From the NCBI GenBank assembly GCA_003665825.1, contig QPFY01000027.1:26129-90128 (forward strand): DNA of 64,000 nt, in the 5' to 3' direction. The translations under genes were made by a program, and so were the position numbers. Under the pieces are notes generated by a model. That model was given only the letters and a program-made list of their open reading frames with translations, did not search any database and had not been told where the DNA came from. Shown piece after piece: positions 45,018-56,454 of this stretch. Each line of letters starts with the position of its first letter. Position 1 is the first letter of the stretch. The DNA comes from Microbotryum silenes-acaulis (Eukaryota > Basidiomycota > Microbotryomycetes > Microbotryales > Microbotryaceae).

Positions 45018-47515
45018 TCACCCCACCTCCTTCTTCCACCTCTTCACCACCGCCGGTTGACTAGGAACGAAAGCCTTGAATCCATCGGGGAGGCGCAGCC
45101 AATCCAGATCCATTTCCACGTGCTCGACTTGGGCCACACCAGGGGCAGGTAGGAGGAGCTCTGCAAGGTTGAGTTCGCGGGCCCTTTTGGTGGTGGAGGC
45201 TGTAGGAGGGGTAGGTATGGGTTTGATGTCTTCTTCGAATATCTTCGGTGTAGGGTCGTGCAGTATTGGTGTAGGATGGGCTGAGGTGTGTCGAGTGGCT
45301 CGGATCGTGGATGCCTCGCTTGTTGGGCCGGAGGTGGCGATGATCGCGGCGGTGGCTGTGGCTGTTAAAGACGGTGGCAGGTTCGTGAACGGTGACGAAG
45401 CCGCCCTCCCGTTCGGTCGAGAGGACTCGCTAGGAACACTCCAAAGCCAGTCAGCCCTCGGTCTTACACAACAAGTTTCAACGCCAAACTTACGGCTGCG
45501 TTGGCGTAAACGAGCCTCTTCTCCCCTGCCCCTGTCCAGCACTCGGTTGGCCCTCAACCTGCGTAACCATTTCCAAAGGTAGGATTCCCGACAGTTGCGT
45601 CGAATCGTCTTCGTCTTCTAGCGGCGTCAAAGGCTCGAATGTCGCAGTGGGCATTTGACCCGGCCTCGGCATCTGCGACGATCGGAATGATGATGCTGAA
45701 AGGTCGCCGAGGTGCCTTTCCGTGGCAGGTCGTAGCGGAGGAACTCGTTCAGTTATGATGGTATCCATTTTCCGTGGTGGTTTTTCATCTGGAGCGAGGC
45801 GCGCTCGTTTTTTAGAATACCCTTCCTCCCGGGACAAGAGCTCGAGATGCTTGCCCTTGATCTTGATCGTCAAAGGCTTGACGTCCTCTTTGAGTTGAGA
45901 CGAGCAGGAACTGGCTCTTGAAAGGCGTTTCGAACGAAGCGCACTTGACGACGATAATGCCGATTCATCCTTTTCGTCTTCGGATGGATGGAGGTCGTCG
46001 ACGTCCATCCTGTCATCGTCCGCCATCGTCGCTGCTGAGCTCGGGTGCCGTCTGGCAATTGAAGTCGAAGAGGAGTAGGCAGAAGAAGAAGCGGACCTTC
46101 GCCTTTTTCGTTTGGGAGGTGAGGACGGCGTCCAATCCTCGTAGAACTGTTCTTCGACCTCTTTGAGCGAGGAGATGACTTCGGAGAGAGAGGATGAGGC
46201 GGCGAGGGGTTTCGACGATTCCTTCTTGGGGATTTTGGGAGGCGAGTCAACGGGAGGCACGCGAACGGGCTCGACGACGGTCATAGGGGCTTGGAATGGG
46301 TCGGCGTTAGCTCCAGGTTCAACGGCGGGAGCGGGATTGCACACCGTCTGGACGGTTGACATCAGGGTGGGTGCTCTGGAGGTAGAAGCGACCGGGTGGG
46401 GCTCGACGGTTTGCGCAGACAAGGCAGGCGCAGCAGTCGCTGGACTTTCGGCCTTGGTTCGATCTCGGGGACTCCAATGACTGGGCTGTGCGGCGAAAAG
46501 TAAGGATAGGCTTCAGATAAAGTCAACCCGTAAAGGTGCTACAAACAGCCCGTACTCACCGCAGTAAACTGTGGCAAAGTCCAGTTGACCGCTCGGAGGT
46601 AACCGTTCAGAGGCGGTTGCTGCTTGATCCCCTCAGGTTCGCGTGCTCCCCCAACCCTAACTTGAGCCGCATCGACACCCAAACGTGACCCCAACGAGAC
46701 ACGAGTTTTGGGATGCGGATACAGTTCGGGCAAGGTCTCCAACGACGCCTGACACGAATGAGCCTGCTTCAAGAGTTGAGCCTGATTCGAAACCTGGGCG
46801 GATTCCCGGTTGCTGTGTTCGATGCGTTCGATTGACCGATATAACTCCGGATGTCCACTCTTTTCGGATCTGTAGTCCCTGACGGACTTGTCGGAGTGAC
46901 GGGAGGCGAGACCCCTGTAGAGACCGTAATGGCGGAATTCGAGGACGCGGAGTACAAGGCGTGGGGACAAGGCCTCGAAGCGTTTGGCGGAGAGGTTGTA
47001 GCCGACCGGACTGGCGTAGACGTAGTCGTACGAGGTGATGGTGAAGATGTGTTCCTTCAGTGCGGTGAAAGCTTCGGCGCTGTCGCTGTTCGAGGGGAAA
47101 AAATCGAAGCAGGAGGTAGGTGAGGAGTCAGTCACTTGACGTTGGGTACGACAGGGGAGAGTGGGACTGACTGGTTGTTAAAGGTGCGCACCACGTCGAG
47201 TGGGATGGCAACGTGGATCCAGAGATCACTGTCGGTCATGGTAGCCCACAAGTGGACGTTGTCGATGCCCGTATCGAGTCCGGAAGTCTGGTCGGAGAGA
47301 AAAGAGGTGGCGAGCGACGCGTTTCGACGCGACGGTCAGCACTTTGGTCCGATCTGCGTGGCCTGGAGGTGAAGCTGGAGTCAGCTCACCTCTATGAGCT
47401 GCAGCTTGCGTTGCTTGTCCATGGTCGCGCCGAGCTGAAAGTTGTATTCTCGGCTGTAGGTGATCGTGTCCTGCGCGATCCACGCCTTGATCGGCGACTC
47501 GCCCGGACCGACCAT
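45018..47515 (-). CDS. Unrecognised 723-aa protein: folded N-terminus, disordered acidic/basic C-terminus
   Basis: Five exons (47515-47390, 47287-47172, 47085-46560, 46485-45494, 45429-45018) join with GT-AG introns in matching phase and close a 723-aa frame. The first ~130 residues look folded (IKAWIAQDTITYS, NVHLWATMTDSDLWIHVAIP, IFTITSYDYVYASPVGYNLS) and alternate beta-like hydrophobic strands. A Gln/Glu/Arg-rich helical stretch follows, then ~450 residues of Ser/Pro/Lys/Asp-rich disorder with a probable nuclear signal (PPKRKRRR) and a short KPLTIKIKGKHLELL motif. The last ~35 residues (EMDLDWLRLPDGFKAFVPSQ) look like a conserved short motif. The small beta domain recalls an OB fold, but this is weak and no name is offered. 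It is divergent from CDC26. Confidence 0.65.
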
Positions 47516-47809
47516 CTTGGATTTGGGGTGGGCTCACTCCACGAAGACGACTCGACTCGGAGGTCACGGTCGAGTGAGTCAGTAGCTGCCAGAGAGGCGA
47601 CGACCCACCGTACGATCGCTTGACCACTTCAACCGACCTGACCGAGATGTCTAGCGGCAGAGATGTCGAGAGATGTCTAGCGCAAATGTTGAGCGTCGTG
47701 GTCTCACGCGCGTCCTCGAGCTCACTTCGCGCATCCGTCTTTCTTCCTCGTGCTCATCTACCGACCCATCGACCACACCACCTCCGACGCCGAGCCCAGA
47801 CGTCCAACC

Positions 47810-48073
47810 ATGTCGATCCGTCGTCCGCCCACCTTCATCACCCTCAAGCCCTCTGACGTAGCCGAAATGCAAGCGTTCGTCCAAGCCCGTCAGGAAGCTC
47901 AAGAAGCCCAACCGGACGATCAACCCACCTCGGATCCTGATGCCCCTACTTCCTCGACAGCGGCCGATCATAATGATGCCAAGAGGAAGAAAAAGATGGG
48001 CGGCGCGGACGGGATGGCGAATGATACGCAGAGTGAGACGATCAGGGCGAGGAACGAGCGGATTGGCCTTTGA
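47810..48073 (+). CDS. CDC26: Anaphase-promoting complex subunit Cdc26-like
   Basis: A small 87-aa single-exon gene. The N-terminus MSIRRPPTFITLKPSDVAEM fits the Cdc26 pattern M-x-R-R-x-P-T-x-I-x-L-x-x-x-D-x-x-E, the part that inserts into the TPR groove of Apc6/Cdc16 and stabilises it. The middle is acidic and disordered, then KRKKKMGGADG, and the end ETIRARNERIGL resembles the family C-terminus. APC/C is the nuclear ubiquitin ligase for mitotic cyclins and securin (family knowledge). Normal Cdc26 size is about 80-125 aa. Confidence 0.78.
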   Translation: MSIRRPPTFITLKPSDVAEMQAFVQARQEAQEAQPDDQPTSDPDAPTSSTAADHNDAKRKKKMGGADGMANDTQSETIRARNERIGL

Positions 48074-48412
48074 GTCCGCTGAGACAGCTCGTCCTGAGCA
48101 CGATACGATGGGTGGGACCGTATCACGAACTGTAGTTGGGAGGGTCGCATTTCGGGTGAGTGTCTCTTTGTTGGTGGCAGGGTGCTACGAGTCGAGCTCC
48201 ACGCGGTTTCATTCCAGCAGCTGATGACAGCCCCTCGAGCACGTGACCAGACCCGAGCGCTCGCCGCCCGAGTCAAACGCGGTCCACGGCCAAACCTCGT
48301 GCGACCACACCTCCTCAACGCTTTCCCATCCGCACCGATCTATGCACAAACCAAAGAAATAGCACTCTATCCCATGGACCAGACTCTACATCATTATCGA
48401 TCGATCGCGGTA

Positions 48413-50352
48413 CTACTCGTCCTCCTCGTCATCTTCACTACCCAACCCCTCCAACCGCCGCACCACTTCTTTGACCCTCTTCTCCAACCCCTCCAAATTC
48501 CCCTTCATTCTCCCTTCGTTCTCCTCCAGACTCATCCCAAACCCTTCCACCACCTCCTTCAACCCCGTTTCGGCCTCCGTCAACCTCCCGACTTCTTCCC
48601 TCAACTGAGCAAGAGTGGAGCCGAATTCGTGCGCCGAGGTGTGCAGGGTTGAGAGGGAACGAAGACGGTTGAGCACGCGAGGCGCGAGAGGTAGTAAGGG
48701 GTCTAGACGAGGTAAAAGCGCAAAGAGCGCGTCGATCTTTTGTAGAGCGTCGGGAGGGAGTTGGGTCGAAGACGTCGCCTGGGGTGGGTGGGACACTGAA
48801 CCACCGAGCACCGAGGCCGTGTTCGTCGTTGTAGGACCCTTGTCGGCGGATGATGCGGCGCCGTTCGAGACGGTCATCCCACCCGACAGAGCAATGTTCA
48901 AAGGACGTGTATCGCCTAATTTACGCCGCGATTCGTGGAGACGCTCGAGTTCAGAGACGAGTACTTTGACCCGACGAGAGATCGAGTCGAGGTGGCGCGG
49001 TTGGGTCAAGAGCGTTAGGAGATGGTCGAGCCGCCCGATGGTCGTCAGTAGAGGGGGTGGGATTGGATGGGCCTGTGCGCGCAGTCACGTGGGAGAGTTT
49101 AAAATGTCAAATACGAGTATAGCCACGCGAGCATGCTTTGCCCGGACCACTCACCTCGTCGACATCAGCCTCACTCGCCCCGACGAGCTTCTCAATCTCG
49201 GCCACCCGTCTCTCCAAATCACCCCGATTCGTCGAACCCTGATCCTCGACCCTGCCCACCGTAGTGACACCACCTTGAGAAGTCGATGCGCGCGGTGATA
49301 TTCCACTCGTGGCCGTCCCCAACTTTGCGAGCAGACTGGAAGAATTCTGCACCTTTTCCGACAGTGCGCTTCCCGGTTCGACCTTTTGCCCTCCGCCGTG
49401 CAACACATTCGTTCCGATCTCTTCTTCGTTCACTTGTAATGCCCCCAGATCGCCTCTGAGCATTTGCAGTTGTTGCAACAGTACGGCGGGGGAGACCTCG
49501 CGTTGAACCTTTTTCCTCTTGCCCTTGAGATCCGTCGGTTGACTCTCCCCTGGTGCTTGACCTTCATCGCCTGTGGCCTCGAAAGGTGATTTCTGTTCGT
49601 GCTGTGCTGCTTGCTCTTTCCTGACGTCCTCCTCCAATTCGGTGATCTCGAATCGAAGCCTCCTCAAGCGCTCGAGCGTGGTTTCGGGTTCGTGATTCCC
49701 TTCTTTGAGCGAGGGGGAAGCGCCGAGCGCGTACGTTGATGTAGTCGGCAAACGACGCGACGACGACGATGATGATTTCTTCTGACTCCTCGACGAATCT
49801 GTGCGCTCGTCCAAGTTTTGATAGAGTATAAGTTATTCCGGGTCACGCTTTGCACGAAAAGTGCACGGTCCCCCCCTCCTCTCTGTCCTCTTCCTGATCG
49901 ACGAAACTGACCTCTCTCAAATCGAGCACCTTGGAACCTCCTCCTCGCCTCGTGCGCATCCAACCTTTTCCCAACGAGATTCTCGTCCTCTGGACTGTGC
50001 GTTCGATTGTTGGAGGAGGAAGGACCGGCGCTCGGGTGGGCGGGGTTGAGGGCGCCTCGACGTGTCGAAGAGGGTGAACCGGCTCGAGGGGGGAGGAGGT
50101 CAGAGTCCGAGTCGCTGTCGAGCTGCGGGATGGCAAGGAAACGATTAGAGATAGGTTCGTTTCGATTGATTTCGCTCGACAAGTGGTATGGTACTTACGG
50201 CGTGTGTCGCCTCGAGAGGGACGTCGGCGGTTTCATAAACGTCCGGTGCGGTGTCCTGCAATGGAGGAGCGGAGCGAGGTCAGACAAGATTTTTGCAACG
50301 ACACCAAGCTGGTACTTGCAATGTCGGGCAGGGACGAGTATTTGGATGACAT
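48413..50352 (-). CDS. JNM1: Dynactin subunit 2 (dynamitin)
   Basis: Start MSSKYSSLPDIA, then DTAPDVYETADV, the conserved dynamitin N-terminus. Exons: 50352-50305, about 50255-50200, 50122-49912, 49798-49155 and 49072-48413. The C-terminal half is helical and coiled-coil-forming: TTLERLRRLRFEITELEEDV, DLERRVAEIEKLVG, and LPLAPRVLNRLRSLSTLH, the best conserved family motif, ending with a long Glu/Lys heptad region and an acidic tail. Dynamitin forms the shoulder of dynactin and links it to the dynein motor. All joins but one are in phase. Exon 2 to exon 3 is out of phase with the strong GTAAGT donor and works only with a weaker GTCCTC donor at 50,222, or if one base is missing from the sequence. 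Confidence 0.85.
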
Positions 50353-50641
50353 GACGGCTCGTCCGAGGTTGGATGAACGCGTGTGAAACAGTCGAGTCGA
50401 GCTGGATCCTCTCGAGCTGGATCCTCGATCCTCAGCTCGACGCGACGGAGCGCGCGTGGATTTGACCACGAGCCTTTACCCCAATTTGTAATCACGCTTT
50501 CGAGTCAAAGCTAATGCCGCACCTCCCCGCTCTCTCCCGCTCTCTCCCGCTCTCTCGGTCCGCGGCTGCACCTCCCTCACCGAGCCAACAACAGCCAAGC
50601 TGGAGGACCGATCGCTGATCCCACCCTTCCGGTTCGGGCAC

Positions 50642-52091
50642 TTGGCCTCTTCAGCCCTACCACAGCATGTAACCTCCTCCGAGCCTACAGCCGCGAGCTC
50701 TTCCTCCCCCTCTTCCTCCCCCTCCTCCTCGACCAACTCGTCCTCCTTTCCCCTCTACAGAGGTTCACTACCCCGATGGCACAACCTCCCTTTCCTCGAT
50801 ACGCTCCACCTCCGCACCATCATCTCCCTCACGCCGAAACCCATCTCGACCTACGAAGAGAATGGCGAGCTGGTAGGACCGAGTGGGGCCGCGACGAAGC
50901 CGACCGAGCCAGGACCGGGCAAAGGAAGCCCGTCTTTGACGACCTGGGCTCGACAAAGGGGGGTCAACTTGGTGCATGTCAAAGTGGGTAAAGCCAAGGA
51001 TGGTGCGATCCCTGTTACGGCTGCGACGGTCAAACTTGTACTCGAGGTCAGTCCCGGTCGTCATTCTACCACCCCCGAGCTTTTTTCCTTTCCCCCCCCC
51101 TCGGCTGATCCTGATCGTCGCACGAACACAGCTCTTGATCAATCGGACTGGATACCCTATTTATATTCATGATTTGGACGGATCGGACGTGGTGGCCATG
51201 ATGGGTGCGGCGCTGAGAAAGTTACAAGGATGGTCCGAGGGCGCTTGGTCCGAAGAAATGTCCAGGTTCGTGTGCACGGCAAAAGTCAAACCTTGCCTTC
51301 CCAGTCGCTAATCACTCGCTCTGGACCACAGATACCTGCGACAACCCCCGCCCGAACCCGAACATCTCGCCTTCCTACGTCGGCTCTTACCCCCGACCAC
51401 CCACACCTCCAACAACACCGCTTCGTCGACCGTGCCTCCTTCCTCATCCTGCAACCCAACCCCTACCAAACCCCTCCCCTCCTCCTCCACCCTACCCGAC
51501 GGTATCTTTGTCCCCAAACCTTCGTCCCGTGTGCCTTGGTTATGGCCCCATGGCTTTCCGGGAAAAAAGGGCGTGCATGCGAGTATGAAGGTCATCGTCG
51601 AACATGATCCGACTGCAGCAGCTGCGCACGGACATGGGGCGGAGGAAGGAGGGGAAGGGAAGAAAGTTTTCGAGAAGGGACGGACGGGGAAGGAGTTGAA
51701 CGGTGGGGGTGGGGGTGGGGCCGGAATTGGGATAGGGATTGGGATTGGATCTGGCGTGGGGGGCGGGGAAGGGGCAGGGAAGAGTAGGTATGTCGTTGCT
51801 GGTGGAGTTGGGGAAGAAAGAGCCGTTCATGGATCGAAGAGTCGCAGTGGGGAGACCGGCGAAGGCACTGGCACGGGCGGCAGACAGAGGGAGGCCTTGG
51901 GGAATGGTTCGATAGTGGGTGGATTGGAGAAGGCCGAAGGAGAAAAGAGTGTGTTCCCAGTCGAGCAAGAAGAGGGACGTGGAGAAGAAGGGGACGACTT
52001 TGATGAGGATGAAGAAGACGAGGAAGAAGATGACGATGATGAGGATTTACAGGTCTCGAAAACCATCGAGGCGTTGGATTTGGGGCTTTAA
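50642..52091 (+). CDS. OCA4/OCA6-type tyrosine-phosphatase-like protein lacking the catalytic Cys (start unresolved)
   Basis: Exons ..-51046, 51132-51265 and 51332-52091 join in phase. The fold follows the Siw14/Oca family: IPPFRFGHL, LYRGSLPRWHNLPFLDTL, HLRTIISLTPKPI, then a P-loop strand and ALRKLQGWS. Active members have H-C-x5-R in the P-loop. Here the stretch reads YIHDLDGSDVVAMM, with Asp for Cys and no Arg, so phosphatase activity is not expected, as in yeast Oca4 and Oca6. The C-terminal 200 residues include a conserved VPWLWPHGFPGKKGVHASMK segment followed by Gly-rich and acidic low complexity. Upstream of 50,642 the frame continues (RSLIPPFRFG) without a clear ATG, so a 5' exon is probably missing from the model. 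Confidence 0.75.
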
Positions 52092-52468
52092 TTGTCGTAT
52101 AAAGGTTCATAATACGTGTTGTAGACATTATCAGCGAAGATGGTTTAGGTATATTCGGGTGATTCCGAGCGAGAGCACTTTTGGCAAAAGGCTCAGTCCG
52201 CGGCCCGAGGCCCTCGCGCCGAGCAGCTGATGTTTCTTATCCTCATTTTTGTAATGTGGTGAATTGGAATGATCATGGAGCCAGATCACTTCGCAGAAAA
52301 TGGGCCAGAATATTTGGTCATCGAAGCTCGCCCTCTGCAGAGTATCTGAATCTTCAAAGCCCTGGCACTCCCAGATTCCCAAGCCCACGCACGTTCGCCA
52401 CGGGTTCGGCTCTCGACGTGGCGTCGCTGCACTTTGTCGCACCTCGAAGTGCCCCCGATGCACCAGGC
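52092..52468. other. Intergenic region between the OCA-like gene and ATG22
   Basis: 377 nt between a stop and the ATG22 start, both on the plus strand. The ATG22 frame is open upstream of the chosen ATG, but that part lacks family similarity. No other feature was seen. Confidence 0.4.
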
Positions 52469-54794
52469 ATGACCTCGTCTAAAGTCTCACCCCACTTGAC
52501 GCCGATCCAACGGGCCGACATCGTGGGTGTGCCCGAGCTGCCGCCCGCCGATGGTGACGAGGCCTGGTCCCTCTTGGACGGCAGCGTTACGACCCCACAC
52601 CCTCACGCCGAACTGGGCGAGCCTCGTTCCACAAGCGATGGATCGTCAAACGGCGTGTACGGCAACAAGAAGAACAGCAGTCATCGAAAGAGGTTGCTCA
52701 AGGGTTTCTATGCCTACTCGATCGCGAGTGAGGTGTATGTCACCGTCGCAGGTTCGTCGCCCGAGTCCACTGCTGGCAGCTGGCAGCTTGGTGTCTGACG
52801 TCTGGGGCTCACCGGCTCACCCCCACTTGTTTCGCACCATCTCGACCGAGCTCGACGGACTGACCTCATTACCGGAATCGCTGGCCCCGATTAGGCGGTC
52901 TCTTCTTACCCGTCATACTAGAAACCTATGCTCGAGAAAATGGTCGTCTCGGCCCTTCGTACCTCCTACCCTGTCCCCCTTCGTCCGAAGTCCCCTCTGA
53001 CGGCGGTGGAACGACCGATTCGACTCGTTGCGCCGTTCGCCTCTTGGGGCACTACCTCGACACCGCTTCGTTCTCGCTCTATACTTACTCGGCTAGTGTG
53101 GCAGTTCAAGCGCTGACGGTCATCTCCATGGGCAATTGGGCTGATGAACGTGCGTATCGGTAGATGAAGCATTTTCGTAAGGCAACGAGTGATGAGACGC
53201 CGAGCTGACTTTTTGGGGACTGGGCACAGCGAGGGCAAGGCATCGGCTGCTCGTCGCGTTCGTGACGATCGGCACGATCTGCACCATGGGTTTTTTGGTC
53301 GTACCTGCGCAATCACCCGTGTGGCTACTGTGCATCCTCCTTGCAATCGGGGCCAACGTCGCGTTCGGCGCTGGATCGGTCTGCCTCAATTCCTATCGTG
53401 AGTGGTCTCGCAGTTTCATGAGGCTCAGAAGAGTGAGAGCGAGATCATAGAAAGTGCGCGGCAATATTCACAGTTCCTGATCTCGGAAGGTCATCATCCC
53501 ACGTCCTCGAGCTTCACAACACCCTCGACTCGGCGCGACGGCATCTCGCCTCTCTGCGACCACCTTCGACACCCGGTGGTCCTCGTTCAGCGAATCGATC
53601 CTCTTCCAAAGTCCCCGGCGAAGTCCTCTTGTCGGCCTCGCAGGCCTTTGTTCGCGCAAGGGACGAATACATTCAAGCCAAGGCGCTCGCTACGGCCGCG
53701 ATTTCGTCCAAAGGGATCGCAGTCGGGTATACGAGTGGGATCCTTGCGCTCGTGTTGGCGTTGGTCCCGATTGGGATAGGGGGTGGATCGTCGTGGGGGA
53801 TGAGGATGGCGATCGCTGGTGCGGGCGCCGTGTGGGGTGGTGGTACCATACGTGAGTCCATATCACAAGAGTCGAGTCGAATCAATTTTACTGATCGCAC
53901 TCAAACTCCTTGTGGATGCCTCATGTAGCGGCGGCGATCTGGCTCCGTCCTCCGAAAGACTACACGCTCTCCGAACACCCCCCACCCAATATCCCCATCC
54001 GCACGCGCGTCGCAGAAGGTTGGCGAGCGCTCGATCGCATGCTCCGCGAATGGCGTCGACTCCCCGCGACCTTTACCTTCCTAGCCGCCTGCTTCTTCCT
54101 CAGCGATGCCGGGTCGACGATCACTTCGACGGCGATGCTGTTCGCCAAAACGACGTTGGGCCTCCCCACTGCTGCCTTGATCGCGATCGCTGTCATTTCG
54201 CCCGCTGCGGGGATCGTGGGGGCGATTACAGTGCCCAAGGTTCAAAGACGTTGGGGTTGGTCGAATTTGAGGACGTTGATGGCGTTGGCGATGGGGATGT
54301 GTGTGATTCCTTTCTGGGGGATCGTCGCGCTCCGAACTTCCTGGCAGATTTACCCGCTCGCGTTCGTCTTTGGAGGTGGGTCGGTGAAGATGCAGGGTTC
54401 TACTTTGAAGTGTTCTTTTCGATTGACTGACGCAACCGCCTTTTCATTTTTCCCGACTCATCAAAACAAAAACAAAAAAGCCCTCTACGGCTCCCTCCAA
54501 GCCTTCATCCGCACCTGTTTCTCCGAAATCATTCCCCCTTCGCGCTCCGCGCAATTCTTTGGTCTCCTCAGCATCACGGACAAATCCTCCTCCTTCCTCG
54601 GACCGATGTTGGTCGCCATCATCACGAACGCGACGGGTCAAATCAGGTACGGGTTCGTGTTGATTTTGGTCATGTTGGTCGGGAGTTTGCCCGTTTTGAG
54701 AGCGGTGGATATGGAGAGTGGGAGAGGGGATGCGGAGGGTTTTGAGAGGGAGGAATTGGAGGGGGTTGGAGAAGGGGTGGGCGAGTGGGACTAA
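52469..54794 (+). CDS. ATG22: Atg22-type vacuolar amino-acid exporter (MFS-like)
   Basis: Six exons (52469-52751, 52895-53149, 53230-53397, 53474-53851, 53929-54375, 54481-54794) give a closed 614-aa frame with every join in phase. After a disordered N-terminus comes LLKGFYAYSIASEVYVTVAG and LFLPVILETYARENG, the hallmark opening of Atg22. About twelve hydrophobic segments follow, with a longer cytosolic loop in the middle. The late motif SRSAQFFGLLSITDKSSSF and then TGQIRYGF are strongly conserved in the family. Atg22 sits in the vacuolar membrane and exports amino acids released by autophagic breakdown (family knowledge). The loop after transmembrane segment 4 carries a Ser-rich insertion. 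Confidence 0.88.
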
Positions 54795-54889
54795 GCGGGA
54801 GAGGTAGATGTTGTTCGGAGTGAGGTATAGATTGATTATTACAACATGGACCTTTTTCCTACTTCCGAGTTCGTCTAACACCAAGAGGG

Positions 54890-56027
54890 CTATGATCGCT
54901 GCAACAGATCCCTCCACTCCTTTTCCCAAGGTCTCCCTTCAATCTTCCTAGCCACCACATCTCTCGAGACGTTTGAATCGGCCGATCCTACCGGTGCAGG
55001 TGCAAGGTACCATAGTTCTTGAAGACCCATTTCGACGAGATAGGAATAAGTTTGGTCGTAGTGTAGTCCTACGGCTTGAGGACCGTGCGAGTCGTCCGAG
55101 AGGGTGAAGCGACCGCCGAGGGATTGGATCAGCTGTAGAGGTGGGTTTGTTCGGGTCAGGTAGTCCGTTCTGTTGTTTCTTGTGGGCGGTTCGCCCTCAC
55201 TTACCTCAAAGACATCCCGGCCCGGATAAGGCGTCTTCCACCCCTTCCGAAAAGCCGAAGCGTTGATTTCAAACAAGGCGCCGTACCCAATCGCCTGTTT
55301 GACATTCCTCTCAACCTTGGCCCAAACTTGGGGATACTTTTTAAACTGTTGATCGGGGTCATACAACCGACACAGATCGAAATGGCCTATCACTTCGGGT
55401 TTGAACCGCACGAGGAGGTCGTATTGCGCGTCAAAGTAGGAGGAGAACAGGAGGGTGAGTCGAGTCTCGCTTGTGGGAGCGGGGAGGGAGGAGAGGAGGG
55501 TATGGTACGTTCGTTGATCGAAATCGATGGGTGTCTCGGAAATGTGGTGGATCGAACCGACGAGGTATTGGATCGGACTTGACGGGTCCGAAAGGAGAGA
55601 TTCGAGTTCATCTAGGGTGAGAGGGTGTATGGATTCGGTTTCGAGGCCTATGAGGAGGGTGATTTGGGAGGAATAGTGAATCTGGAGTCGTAGGGCTTCG
55701 GCGAGGTAGGAGGCGAACGTGGTGGTGAGGTCCTCGGGGGTCAGGTCGGCCTTTTTGCAAAAAAAAAGTGGGGGTCGTCCGGGTGGGGGCGGAGGTATGG
55801 GCGAGAGAGAGAGAGTCAGCGTCCAGCTCGGTGTAGGTCGAGTACACCGATGACCTGCCATCACTCACCTCCTCGGGATACAAATCCTGCACTCTTGACC
55901 TGGGCACATGTTCGGTCAAGCCAAAAGTGGTGAATCCTTTCGCGATCGCGGTCTGGACGACTTGTTCGAGCGTCCCATTGGCGTGGAGGCAGAACTGGCC
56001 CGAGTGGGAGTGGTGCGAAATCGTCAT
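54890..56027 (-). CDS. HIS2: Histidinol-phosphatase, PHP family
   Basis: Three exons (56027-55869, 55750-55205, 55132-54890) in phase 0 encode 315 aa. The PHP metal-binding pattern is present: SHHSHSGQFC at the N-terminus, TTFGLTEHVPR as the second motif, LLIGLETES with the Glu ligand, VGSIHHI, the late IGHFDLCRL, and FTLSDDSHGPQ near the C-terminus. The enzyme removes phosphate from L-histidinol phosphate in histidine synthesis, in the cytosol. Length fits fungal His2 (about 300-340 aa). The start was chosen at MTISHHSHSG; the frame is open upstream but unlike the family. It is divergent from the glucosidase II gene and convergent with ATG22, whose stop is ~95 nt away. Confidence 0.92.
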
Positions 56028-56454
56028 TGGCTGTGTCTGGGGGAGGGTCAGGGTGGGTGTCGATTGAGGCGAAGAGAGGGCAAAGACTCGAGCACCGCGA
56101 GGACGGGACGAGCACGGGGACTGCGAGCGGAGGAACTGTGGAGGAGTTGGCCCCCCGAAATAAAGGGAAATGATGATCAAGTTCCCCAGGCCGAGTCGGT
56201 GCAGTCCTTGGTATTTTCTACACCCTCATGTGATCACATGTAATTCTCTGCAATACGGTGTGCCCCTTGGCGGCTCCCGGTGCGGATCGATAATGCTCCG
56301 CAGTGCTCCGCTGGGCCAGGTGCGGTCGACGTCTGTCGACGTGGCCGGCAAGCGGCACTGACTGGCTTGGCTCTGCGCGACTTCCCACGTTTCACCCACT
56401 CGCGGGCGCTACATCGAACCCAGGAGGCTCTACTCTGCCCCACCCCCGACGACC
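56028..56454. promoter_or_regulatory. Divergent promoter region between HIS2 and glucosidase II
   Basis: 427 nt between two start codons on opposite strands. No coding signal and no clear TATA box were seen. Confidence 0.45.
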
